DNA of 18,600 bases from Phoronis ovalis (Eukaryota > Phoronida > Phoronidae), in the NCBI GenBank assembly GCA_028565635.1, contig JAOXYB010017708.1, positions 1 through 18,600 of the forward strand, read 5' to 3'. The notes beneath the pieces were generated by a model. It was not told the DNA's origin. It saw only the letters and a list, made by a program, of their open reading frames with translations, and did not search any database. A program made the position numbers and the translations under genes. Below are positions 1 to 8,991 of this stretch, in pieces; the stretch's first letter is position 1; every line of letters starts with the position of its first letter.

Positions 1-387
1 ATGTCTGGTACAAAACATCTGCAGATGAAATCATCTGCTAGAAATCATCTGCAGATGAAATCATCTGCTAGAATTCAGGTGATTTCATCTGCAGATGATT
101 TCTAGTAGATATCTGCTATCTGCTAACTTGAAGTTTCCTACACATTGGATGGGCATTAGACATGACAAATGTCTTGTTTTTAGCTTGTCTCAATGAAATT
201 ATAATTCACATGATTCTTCTGTAGTAATCATTTGAAGGTGAAAGAAAAATTCCATCTTGTAAAATTTATTGTTGTGTCCCTGCTTGATTTGCTGTATAAT
301 CGCTAACTGAGTTTGCTACCTATTGCATTTTTATAGCTAATTTTTTACTTAAATAAAAATAGTTTTTATGCACATTACAATTTTTAG
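1..387 (+). other. Gene 1 intron (partial) at left edge
   Basis: Non-coding AT-rich DNA ending at the acceptor AATTTTTAG (387). The first 105 bases hold the CATCTGCAGATG repeats; the rest shows nothing recognisable. Confidence 0.6.
16..105. repeat. CATCTGCAGATG tandem and inverted repeats
   Basis: A 30-bp unit beginning CATCTGCAGATGAAATCATC occurs twice head to tail (16-45 and 46-75). A perfect 25-base inverted copy of 38-62 lies at 81-105. The core CATCTGCAGATG is itself self-complementary, so the block can form several alternative foldbacks. Confidence 0.85.
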
Positions 388-708
388 TCCAAATAACAAC
401 AGTGCTTCTGACCACTAAAACTACTACTCAGCTGACCACAACTACTCAACTGACCACAACTACTCAGCTGACCACAGGAACAACTACTCAAATTCCATCA
501 ACTACATTAGTTCCAACAACTGAAGCAATGAGTACTTCAACTAGAAGTCTAACTACAGCTCCAATAACAACAACAACTTCTAGGAGTGCAACCACGTCTG
601 TTGCTATGACCACGGTTTCTGTGGCAACTAGGTCAGAAAGTAGCACTTCAGCAGACAGATCTAGCACAGCAGAAATAACAACCATGCCAGCATCGACTAC
701 TCCCAGAG
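388..708 (+). CDS. Gene 1 exon: Thr-rich mucin-like stalk, part 1
   Basis: The exon follows an acceptor ending TTTTTAG at 387 and stops before the donor GTGACT at 709. It is phase 1 at both ends (a symmetric 1-1 exon) and encodes about 107 residues, mostly Thr, Ser and Ala. An 18-bp unit encoding TTTQLT is repeated three times at 423-476. No cysteine or folded-domain motif is visible, so this is a probable O-glycosylated spacer. A second AG at 401-402 is also phase 1 and would shorten the exon by 15 bases; the pyrimidine tract favours 388. The start is an internal exon border, not a translation start, because the codon at 402 is GTG and the frame is open upstream to the acceptor. Confidence 0.75.
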
Positions 709-3700
709 GTGACTTAGATGGCATATCACTTTTATAATAACTCTCTTATTTCTTTTACTACCTAATTCTAGCTAACATGGACTGCTGATAGATGTTGTTA
801 CGTGAACCATTTTTATATTTCTTGCAGGACTGCGTTTCAGTATATAAAAGTATTGTTTTTATAAGTTTTTCAAACACCCAAATGGATGTTTCTATTATTT
901 AAGAAAAATCACCATATTACTGAGCCTGGAGACATATATAATAAAATGTGGTTTATTTAAAAAAAAATTATATTTGATTATTTTTAGTCACATCACCTGT
1001 GAAAAAAGTCTCCAGTGGATGAAACATCTTGTGTAGTTCACTGCTATTTTTTCATGATATTTTAGGTTTATTTATTATTGATGACAAATCTTCTATGTTG
1101 TTGCATCTCCATGATTCTTTTTTATTATTTTACTGCATCCCTCTCCCTCCCTCTAGCTTAAGAAGACGTGTTGAACCTGACTATCTTATCTTTACAAACT
1201 GCTAAGCCTTCTGTTTTATATTACTCTTCTATTTCAGCAAAAAAACAATAATCACATTTTCATTGTGTGTGCATTTATAATTTATAATAATTTTTTGCTC
1301 ATTGATGTTTTTACCGAAGAACTTTGGAAAAATACACCCTGTAAATCTCAACCTAGTTTTTGTTCCCAATAATATAAAATATTGAGGTCATTCACAATTG
1401 CTTGCTAATTTTCAGCATCTGGTCCAGTGCCCACAACAACAAGATCAACAACACATAGCATACCACCAACTACTACCCCAGGGACTATAAGGCCACTGCC
1501 AATTACGACCCAAAAGACTAAACGTCCACTACCAACTGATGCCACAACTCCAGCCATTAAAGAAAGCACATCAATTGGTGCTGGTGGTAATGCTGGGAAA
1601 AACAAAGGAGGTACAAATTATTTTTACTGAGAGTTGTATACTGCACCTTGATGAATTAATGTGATTTCAAGAAGAACCTAGTAGTTTTTATTTTCTTTAA
1701 GGAGTTTAATAGCAATACTAGTTTCTGATGTCCTTGTAAAAACATGCAATGTGAACAGTATACTGAAAAGACAACACAGTAAAAGTATACACTGTTGGAA
1801 AAGCACCGTCCAGGAGATTATGAAAATTTCCTATCTGAGACATTCAATCCAGTCAGTATGGGTAAAAAGTCACAAAAAACACTAACTAATAAAACGTGAC
1901 TCCAATACCCATGTAGATACATATTACTAGTAGTAACTTGCCAGACATTTACTACAAATTGAGTTTTCAAATTTTTTCATTAAACAAATATGGCCCTAAC
2001 AGATATGAGTGAAGTAACTGTTCATAATGCTGAGTCCATGCCCATCAAAATCTTCATTATACTACCCAAAATCCAACCTAAATTATAAAGTATGAGTAAG
2101 TCGTCTTGCATGGTATCAGGCACCATAAAAGCAGTCACGTATGGCACAGGAATGCTATTAAAACTGTAAATTCCAGTGAACGAAACATTCAAATGTACTA
2201 ATATAAGCTGAGCCTTTATCTTTTATTTGTAATCACTAAAAATTGGAAATTTAAAAAAAATAGATATCTTTTCAACGTTTTGTAATTCATCAGATATGAA
2301 ATTGCACATAATTTCATAACAAAAGGCTGAAACATTGAAAATATTTTAATTTTTTAAAATATCCAAATTTTAGTGATTTTTATCTCTATATACTAATAGT
2401 GACAATAAATTATTTTATTTGTAACATACACCTAGGATATATAAAACTCTTAAGATATCCTAGCATACACCAAGCTCTATCTATGTTTCATTCCATTTGA
2501 AGAGATATATAAAACTGTAGTTACATTTTCAAATTTTACAGATCATGAAATTATATAGTTTGAATAATCACATGACCATTTGGGGAAAATAATGTCTTTA
2601 AAGATTCAATTTTCAAAATGTAACTCAGCCCCTTACATCTACAAAATTTGATTTGTGCAAATAAACGTTACACAAAAATCTGTTGTCCACAAAACCTTCT
2701 TTGAAATTAAAAATATAAGTTGCTTCGAGTTATTTAAAAGTTATGAATTTTGTTCAAACTTTTCTAATAGGCATGTTTTTGTACATCTATATGTAAAGAT
2801 GATGTGCGCAGTTTCAGTTTTGTAGGTAGAAGGATTTTTTGACTTTTTGAAAATTAAATAGTTTGTTTTCAACTTCATAACTTTGATTTTGACATGAATG
2901 TATACTTTCTCTTCTTATTTTGAAATTAAAGAAAATTACTGTCAAATAACAGTGCCACAATGTATCTTGAGTACTGAAATACATGGTTGAAGTTTAAAAT
3001 GCTTACTAAATGATAAGTCAGTTTAACTTCACTAAATATATTTTCATGGATTGTTAATAAAATTTAAAAATGCATTTTTTCAGAAAACACTCCAACTGGA
3101 GCCCCCTCTGTTGGTGGTGGAACCATTGCCGGCATCATTGTTGGACTTATTCTTATCATTGTATTTGTAGTAGGCGGAATCTTTGTTTGGAAGAAATTGT
3201 AAGTATCATATATATCAGACAGTATTCTTGTAGGATTTATGTTCTTTAAAGGCACACATTCTATTTTGATCCTGTCTATGTCTGTACAAAAATAAATTCA
3301 CTTTTTTATTTATTGCAAGAATTTTTTTTTAATATAAATTGATTTACCCAAGTGTTTAAATTGTTACCGCAAAGCTGAAATTGTTGGAAAAGTCCCTAAC
3401 ATTATAAGCAGTTTGTGGTTGAAAATGGCACAGTTTAAAATCCTCCGACCTGATTGGCTATATCAGGGAATCCCCTGATGTCTAATGCCTCAGACTTTTT
3501 AAATAACACAGCATAGAACAGATGCCTTTAATGTCCACATAAGCATTTTCTTACCCTAAACTATAGCTTTCACATGGTAGTATCAAACTGCTTCTGCTTC
3601 ATTATTTGGTCAGGTCTATATTAGCCAGTCAGAGAAAATGCTACGTAACATTGGAACATTGTGTCTGATTAGAGACAAAAGAATCTTATTTAGTATTTTC

Positions 3701-4260
3701 AATATAGTGATTTTACAAGTGATTCCCTGGAAGATTAAATGCACATCATGAAATTTTAAGTGCTTATCACAAAGCAGTTTTTATTCTTACAGCCAGAGCA
3801 TAGCATAGAAATTTACAATAAAAGTATAAATCTCTATTTCAGCTGGCCAAATATGAAAGCTGGTCGTTATATACAACGCAATCAAAACAGTCATGTGCGC
3901 TTTGAGAATGAAAGAGATTATGGCGGTATGGATTCTCTCCCTCAAAACAGTCCTGCTGTCATGTATAATTCTCCCACGGATGAACTGCACTTTGAAAATC
4001 CTATATATGACACAATTAATCCGTCTCCAAGGAGTGGCCTACCAACAAATGATGTTATAGGTGCAATGGGTGCAGGTGGTTTTGGCCCGGAGAAGCCATT
4101 AGATGCCTATCATCCTCTGGATGAAATAGAACCACCACCAGCTTATGAAGAAAAACACTTGCCGCCTGTAGAGGAATCCCCTCGGGATTTATACACCGCA
4201 CTAAGGCAAGAATCGACAGTAGAAATTAAAGAACCTTTGCCGCCGGATAGCGATGCATAA
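388..4260 (+). CDS. Gene 1: mucin-stalk, single-pass membrane receptor with NPxY tail (3' part, 4 exons)
   Basis: Joined exons 388-708, 1416-1610, 3084-3198 and 3843-4260 give one open frame of about 349 residues to a TAA stop; intron phases are 1, 1 and 2 and match at every junction. In order the protein has a Thr/Ser/Pro-rich extracellular stalk (likely O-glycosylated), a hydrophobic span of about 23 residues followed by WKK, and an acidic, Pro-rich cytoplasmic tail with FENPIYD, PPPAY and LYTAL. This is how LDL-receptor family proteins end: O-linked sugar region, membrane span, FxNPxY internalisation signal. The ligand-binding ectodomain would lie upstream of the window, so the family call rests on the stalk, span and tail plus the YWTD gene next door. 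An unrelated membrane mucin with an NPxY tail is the main alternative. No gene symbol is justified. Confidence 0.72.
423..476 (+). repeat. 18-bp x 3 coding tandem repeat (TTTQLT)
   Basis: Three consecutive copies of ACTACTCARYTGACCACA lie at 423-440, 441-458 and 459-476. The middle copy has a single substitution (CAACTG for CAGCTG). The repeat keeps the reading frame and each unit adds six residues to the mucin stalk. Confidence 0.9.
709..1415 (+). other. Gene 1 intron (707 bp)
   Basis: AT-rich spacer between donor GTGACT at 709 and acceptor TTTTCAG ending at 1415. It contains a pyrimidine-rich CTCCCTCTCCCTCCCTCTAG stretch near 1138-1157, not in a position that would define an exon. I see no open reading frame with protein-like content and no clear repeat. 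Confidence 0.65.
1416..1610 (+). CDS. Gene 1 exon: Thr/Pro-rich mucin-like stalk, part 2
   Basis: The exon runs from acceptor TTTTCAG (ends 1415) to donor GTACAAAT at 1611. It is again a symmetric phase 1-1 exon, of 65 residues. The first two thirds are Thr/Pro-rich with scattered basic residues, and the end is Gly/Asn/Lys-rich (SIGAGGNAGKNKG). It continues the stalk of the preceding exon. Because both stalk exons are 1-1, either can be skipped or duplicated without a frame change, so stalk-length isoforms are possible. Confidence 0.75.
1611..3083 (+). other. Gene 1 intron (1473 bp)
   Basis: AT-rich intron from donor GTACAAAT to acceptor TTTTTTCAG (ends 3083). Its one clear feature is the palindromic element at 2230-2382, listed separately. 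No coding potential was recognised in the rest. Confidence 0.7.
2230..2382. mobile_element. 153-bp palindromic element with hammerhead-like core (minus orientation)
   Basis: The outer arms are AATCACTAAAAATTGG at about 2231 and its near-complement CCAAATTTTAGTGATT at 2363-2378. A perfect 9-bp stem TATGAAATT / AATTTCATA with a 6-nt loop sits at the centre. Read on the minus strand, the sequence just after that stem is CTGATGA (plus-strand 2287-2293). It is followed by AAAACG, and a further stem is formed by AAACGTTGAAAA against TTTTCAATGTTT with one G-U pair. The stem-CTGATGA-AAA order resembles a hammerhead junction, but stem II is missing (only ATTAC remains). The same arm and core sequence recurs in the retroelement relic at 16674-17283, so this looks like a non-autonomous derivative. 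No target-site duplication was identified. Confidence 0.55.
3084..3198 (+). CDS. Gene 1 exon: transmembrane segment
   Basis: The exon lies between acceptor TTTTTTCAG (ends 3083) and donor GTAAGT at 3199; it enters in phase 1 and leaves in phase 2. After a short Gly/Pro/Thr linker (TPTGAPSVGGG) comes a span of about 23 hydrophobic residues encoded at 3122-3190 and rich in Ile and Val (GLILIIVFVVGG). It ends in Trp and is followed by Lys-Lys, the usual stop-transfer charge on the cytoplasmic side. This orients the Thr-rich exons outside and the last exon inside. Confidence 0.85.
3199..3842 (+). other. Gene 1 last intron (644 bp)
   Basis: From donor GTAAGT to acceptor CTCTATTTCAG (ends 3842). 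An open frame extends upstream of 3843 to 3760 but is intronic: an earlier AG at 3791-3792 would give an in-frame TAG soon after splicing from the phase-2 membrane exon. The intron holds a 7-bp stem ATCAGGG-AATC-CCCTGAT at 3462-3479 and otherwise nothing recognised. Confidence 0.7.
3843..4260 (+). CDS. Gene 1 terminal exon: cytoplasmic tail with NPxY, PPxY and YxxL motifs
   Basis: The exon starts after acceptor CTATTTCAG. The split codon TT|C gives Phe, so the protein reads WKKF-WPNMKAGRY, and it ends at TAA 4258-4260. The tail has about 138 further residues and is hydrophilic. FENPIYD (3991-4011) matches the FxNPxY signal known to bind PTB-domain and clathrin adaptors in LDL-receptor family tails. 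PPPAY (4132-4146) matches the PPxY motif bound by WW domains, for example of Nedd4-type ubiquitin ligases. LYTAL (within 4186-4203) fits a YxxPhi sorting or phosphotyrosine motif. Several other Tyr residues in acidic or Pro contexts are present. Binding partners are inferred from the motifs only. Confidence 0.85.
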
Positions 4261-5470
4261 TCTGTTACAGTAACAAATGCTGTATTTGAGGCTAGCTATT
4301 ACTTGCACAGGTAGAACTGAATGCAAACTCATTAGGATAGTTACTTGATTTTCATGAATGTACAAAGTTTAGCTAGTGACCGGTGTTAATGCAGCAGTTG
4401 TTGTACATTAGCAAATTTCGACAAAGGAAACTGCTTTGTAAATGCATAAATACTGCAGCAACAACATCAGTCATCAGGGAAATACATAGATTACTGTGAT
4501 TTATACTTAAAATTTATACACTGCAAAGTTTGATTATAAATTGCGGCATTTAAGAATTCCTACAGTGTTCCAGTTTGTTTCATTTGTCCATATGTTACTT
4601 TGTTGTATCACACTTAATCTATTGGTTTGTAATATTACATTCATATAATAGAGGGATGCAAGAAGAGAATATTATAGCGTTTCCGATAAATTCTTAATAG
4701 TCTATGTATAGCCACCAATCATAAACCCTACGAATCCAGATATTTCCAGCATGCTGTTTTGTGAATAGAATCGTGTGAACGCACGGATATCTATGCCATT
4801 ATTCATTCATGAAACATGTATGCTGGGAACATTATCATTGTGACCAGTGGCTAAATGAATACACATAGTCTATTACCTTATGCAGTAATGCCGGTCAGCT
4901 GTGTTTTTTTTTACTTTTAATTATATCGAATGTAACATCGCAAACACAAAAACGTACATATCATGTGACAGCAAAGTGACATATTGACACAAACAGTAAT
5001 AATGAAATCAGGAACACTGACTGTGTATTTGTATATTCCATTTGACAATCATCTCTTCCAAAAATCCACCATACTTTTTTTACTGTGGATTTCTGCATTC
5101 CATAAACAATGTTGCACTCTATATTGCATTGACTATCCTGTTTTTATGTAGCTGTACAAATTCCTATTAGTTACTACATTATAGCAATTACTTAATTTTT
5201 ACTTAAGATTTTAACTATGCAAGTTTTATGTGGAGGTTTATTGGAATGCAATTTCATTGATAATCATACTACAAGGATGTAATAAGATATTTTTTTATTA
5301 AACATGATAATTGTGAATTTAGTACTTATAAAAAAGTGTGGTAAAAGTGTAATATGTATATATGTCCTGTTGAAAGGTTTTGAAAATCCAACGGGGGTGA
5401 GGCATTGAAAATAGTTGGGTACTCAGTGTCTGTTAAGTCTGAATAAATCCATCCAGTAGTGTTCCGTACC
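4261..5470 (+). other. Probable 3'UTR of gene 1
   Basis: AT-rich non-coding sequence after the stop. Candidate poly(A) signals are ATTAAA at 5297-5302, followed by GT-rich sequence near 5336-5350, and AATAAA at 5442-5447, followed by AGTAGTGTTCCG. Either would give a 3'UTR of roughly 1.0-1.2 kb. The boundary is inferred. Confidence 0.4.
5442..5447 (+). terminator. Candidate poly(A) signal AATAAA for gene 1
   Basis: First canonical AATAAA downstream of the gene 1 stop, with a GT-containing stretch about 13-20 bases later. ATTAAA at 5297 is an alternative. Further AATAAA copies at 7254, 7668, 7673 and 7681 are too far away to prefer. Confidence 0.35.
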
Positions 5471-5685
5471 TTCTCAACTAATGTCTGGGCTTAACCATAG
5501 GCAATTTTTGTTTATTATCTCGAAAAGCAGACTAACGATACAGTGGGGTCAATCACACGCATTGTCCTGCCAGATTTTATCTATAGTCCACTAAGCAAAA
5601 AGCAAGCTCCCCAGTGATACCTATTCAGAATGAGTCATCATGATAGAATAGACAGGTAGGTGACGATGGATCACACGGAGAGAAA

Positions 5686-5708
5686 GGCTTATCTCGGTGA
5701 GATAAGCC
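5686..5708. repeat. Perfect 10-bp hairpin
   Basis: GGCTTATCTC and its exact complement GAGATAAGCC are separated by a 3-nt loop (GGT). It is an isolated palindrome in non-coding sequence with no T-run following. Function unknown. Confidence 0.6.
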
Positions 5709-6304
5709 CAGAAGTTAGTTGTGAAGCTATGGAACACAAACGGATGGATTTATTCAGATTGGTATCTGCTATGAAGGGTAAAAAACCTTTTTTGGACCTA
5801 TAAGCTCACAATCCATGCCCTTATTATCCTTCAACATGACGAAATGGCCTGGAACAAAGTTAATTTTTGGGGCATGATCTTAAGATCTGTTGGAAACTAT
5901 ATCTTTTTCAGGTTCAGGTAGAAGTAACACATCTTTTATCATTTTTGGAACCAAATTTTTGTTGATGCTAGATTGTTTAGCTATTAGATATCCTTTCAAG
6001 GGTGCCCTGGATGTGTAGCTGGTTTGACCTCTAATTATAAAGACCCTTTTTAATATTGAATTGAACTTGCTTACCCAGCTATTCCGACTTTCACCCCCAG
6101 GAAAAACCCAGTAATTTTGTGAAATCCTATGATCCTTTTATTAAAATCATAGCATATCCAAATATGTATTATACTAATAATTGCCTTGAGTATGCTTTGG
6201 TGTATGTTCATTGTTAACTGAGCAAAGTCTTATTCTTACACTGTTTGATGTTATGTAACAATGAATTGCAACTACTTGTGATAAAAATTCCACATGTTTT
6301 GTGT

Positions 6305-6368
6305 GTGCCATAATTATTTTTATGTTAATCAGATAGTGCCATAATTATTTTTATGTTTAAAATCAGAT
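6305..6368. repeat. Tandem duplication, about 31 bp x 2
   Basis: GTGCCATAATTATTTTTATG starts at 6305 and again at 6336, and each copy ends in ATCAGATA. The second copy is a few bases longer in its TTAAA stretch. Simple local duplication in the spacer. Confidence 0.8.
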
Positions 6369-8870
6369 AGTTTTTGTTTTAACTGGAATTGTTCTATTTA
6401 ATTATAATTCTTAACGTCTGACATTGTTATATCAGCCTTTTATGCTTTTGTCTGTGCTACATGAATGTGTTATCATATTATTTTAGAATACACAAATAAC
6501 CCCAACAGCCTGGATCATACTTAAACTATACTTATAGCGGTTATGGCAGCGCGAACAGATATAAAGTAACCTTGGGAAATGGAAACCCCTTTATTTAGTG
6601 GTTAGTTGTCACCTGAAACACATAAACAGGTGCCAGTTTTTGAATAATTTAGATCGCCTGCATGTTCTTTAACTTTTCATAAATATGAGAAATGTTTGAT
6701 CTAGCATCGTTGCAGAATGGATTTTTTTTAGCTTTGAGCTATATTCAAAAATAGATTTCAGCATTCAAACATGTTTCATAATTGTACATCAAACTTCAGA
6801 GAGGTATAAGGATAGCATATATTTTCCCATCCTTTTCAATTGTAAATGTATTTATACTACAACCTGGGGCTCCGACGTTGTTTACGTTGGCCATCTGCTG
6901 ATATCCTTCCTGGAGGAGGGACCCAATTTTTTTACAAAAATAATTGACTGAAGACCACCTGGTGTCGGTGTCGAAAATTCCAGAAATCAGTCGTCCACAG
7001 CTAGAAAGAACGTGTACTTTTTAAATGATTTTCACCCAATTTCAAATATCAGTAATTGCCACAGCCCACACAGATAGAATTTAATATTTTCGGAGGAAGG
7101 TGGTAATACTCCTTTAAATATTGTAGTACAGTTATTGAGCTTGCTTTCCAGTTTCCTGTCGTTTACTTTCAAGCAGGAGAGAACGTTTAGCAACATTTGG
7201 TCCTTCTAAGAAAATTTGGTTCTTCGAAAAGACATGAATATTTTATGCCATTAAATAAAAGTGGATTAATGTGTGATTACATAGAAGGGTGTACTGTATT
7301 CTGCTGCTTGTATCACTATTTTTGTGCGAGATTATTTTCGCCAATGGGGGGCGTGCAAAAAATGTTGTCAGCAAGCAATAGAAAACAAGGTTTGTGGGTC
7401 GAGGGCACAGTTTCGGAAGAAGACTGAGGCGCGTCCTCTCCACTGGAAATAGAGCCAAATGTACCCAAGAATACCTCACCTAGTGTAAATAATCATTTAT
7501 TGAAAATATTTACCCCGTGGTTAAAATTTATTTGTGAAAAGGTTCCCCATGTTAAAAAGTGTTAAGTAAACATAAAAAAGATACCCCAAAAGTGGTGGTG
7601 GCCCATGGGATGGCACATATATGTAATCACTGTGAATGGCAGTGTCCCCGTGGTTTCTCTGACTCGAAATAAAATAAAGAAATAAAAAATGTAAAACTTT
7701 ATATAAAGCAACTATAAGTTAGTCTAAAATTGAATCTTAATTTGTATTTGATTAATATAAATCACCACATTGTGACACGCCAAACATTCATTATTATATA
7801 AATATGTCTGTATAGATCTATATAGGTATATTACTTAAAAACAATCATTATTTCATTAGTCGGTATATAAGATTTTGGATACTTTTTTTAGCGAGAGTTA
7901 GAATCTGTACCCAGTTGATGTGCAGGCAAAGTTCTATATTCTTGCTTTTGCTGAACCATTCTCAGTTCAAGGCACCATCTAATGCCAGTCACAGCTAGTT
8001 GTAAATATTAGTTCTCTGTCATGTCACGTGTACGGGTACTTACTACAATACAGTATGACTCGAAATTAGTATGTTGCTTTTTTATTCAGTATATATAAAC
8101 AGCAAGTTCGTGAAATTTTCCCAAACGCACGAGACATGAAATCCCTAATATTCAATATGCAAGTGTGGATGTGGATTTCAATTTGGGGGTTTGTTCGTAA
8201 GGGGCTGTGAAAATGGTTCGAATATGTAACGGTCGAGAAGTCTAAGGGGATTTTTGGGACTTACTCCTTTTTAGGAACTTCTTTTGTTTCTTTTGATATA
8301 TGTTTGTGTAATATGACGGAGATAAACTAGCTAGTAATGCTTACCTTTTCCAACTTAGCCAGCTAAATTGCTTTTTATGAGGTTTTTTGGTCAGATATAC
8401 CTTTCAGTAAACATTTGTTAATCTTTAAATTTAAATTCATAATATTTAGCCCCCAGTAAATAGAGTCACGATATTGCGGTCACATGAAACTGTGTGCCAA
8501 AAACGAATACAGATTACAGCTTTGTTATGTTACAAGTTGAATACTATTGTAAAACAATTATTTATTCATGAAGCAAAAAAATCTAATTCTCTGTCAGTTT
8601 GTATAAAATGCTTCAAAATCTACAGATTGTGATATGTTTATCAGTTCTATTTGATAATTTTGAATGTAAAGGACTACATTAGCTTAAAAAGTAAAGAAAC
8701 GCTTAGAATTATTGTCAATTTTATGCAAATAACAAGCATACTTATTTCGTGTCATACTGTGCATTGTACTGTAATATTTTATTAACGCTATACAAATTTT
8801 ACTTAGTCATGAGCTGTAGAGCCTGATGTTGCGACTGTGTGTAGTTGATTAAATTTCTATTGAAAAGAAG

Positions 8871-8930
8871 TTTATAACAACTCACGTGTGCCATATTTTG
8901 TATCATTGTTATAAAGACGAAAAAGATAAA
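8871..8930 (+). promoter_or_regulatory. Candidate core promoter / 5'UTR of gene 2
   Basis: TTTATAA at 8871-8877 and TATAAA near 8910 are TATA-like, and a CACGTG E-box lies at 8883-8888, just upstream of the ATG at 8931. The ATG context (AAAATGA, purine at -3) is favourable. No transcript start can be read from sequence; in AT-rich DNA such words occur often, so this is weak. Confidence 0.2.
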
Positions 8931-8991
8931 ATGACGTGGGTAAATCTACTTCTTCTTGCATGTTTTTGTGCCGTTCACGTTTCGCATACAG
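8931..8991 (+). CDS. Gene 2 exon 1: signal peptide
   Basis: ATG at 8931 opens 20 codons plus one base before the donor GTAAGG at 8992 (phase 1). The peptide begins MTWVNLLLLACFCAV and continues HVSHT. The hydrophobic core VNLLLLACFCAV is typical of a signal sequence, though the n-region has no positive charge; cleavage is likely near the exon border. The match in phase to the exon at 17315, which begins with the propeller, is the main reason for joining them over 8.3 kb. Another unrecognised small exon in between cannot be excluded. Confidence 0.75.

Larger units (their letters stand above)
5471..8930. other. Intergenic spacer between gene 1 and gene 2
   Basis: No exon with convincing protein content was found on either strand; the longest open frames (7197-7427 plus, 7243-7479 minus) overlap each other and show no domain or splice context. 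Visible structure is limited to a 10-bp perfect hairpin at 5686-5708, a tandem duplication at 6305-6368, and a cluster of AATAAA hexamers at 7668-7686 that could end an unseen transcript. Promoter elements of gene 2 must lie in the right part. Confidence 0.55.

Noticed and set aside
488-724. Minus-strand open frame of 78 codons
   Set aside because: It is the antisense of the Thr-rich exon; ACN codons read as NGT (Val-rich) on the other strand give a spurious hydrophobic protein.
3447-3634. Possible larger palindrome around GATTGGCTATAT and its rough complement near 3616-3634
   Set aside because: Arm similarity is short and interrupted; not distinguishable from chance beyond the 7-bp hairpin at 3462-3479.
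3760-3842. Upstream extension of the gene 1 terminal exon
   Set aside because: The alternative AG at 3791-3792 gives an in-frame TAG after splicing from the phase-2 membrane exon, while the AG at 3841-3842 restores a clean frame.
4003-4203. ITAM formed by YDTI and YTAL in the gene 1 tail
   Set aside because: The two motifs are about 60 residues apart, far beyond the short spacing of an ITAM, and the -2 residues do not fit an ITIM.
7197-7427. Open frame of 76 codons in the spacer, with an overlapping antisense frame
   Set aside because: No domain, no splice context, starts at a non-ATG codon and overlaps another frame of similar size.
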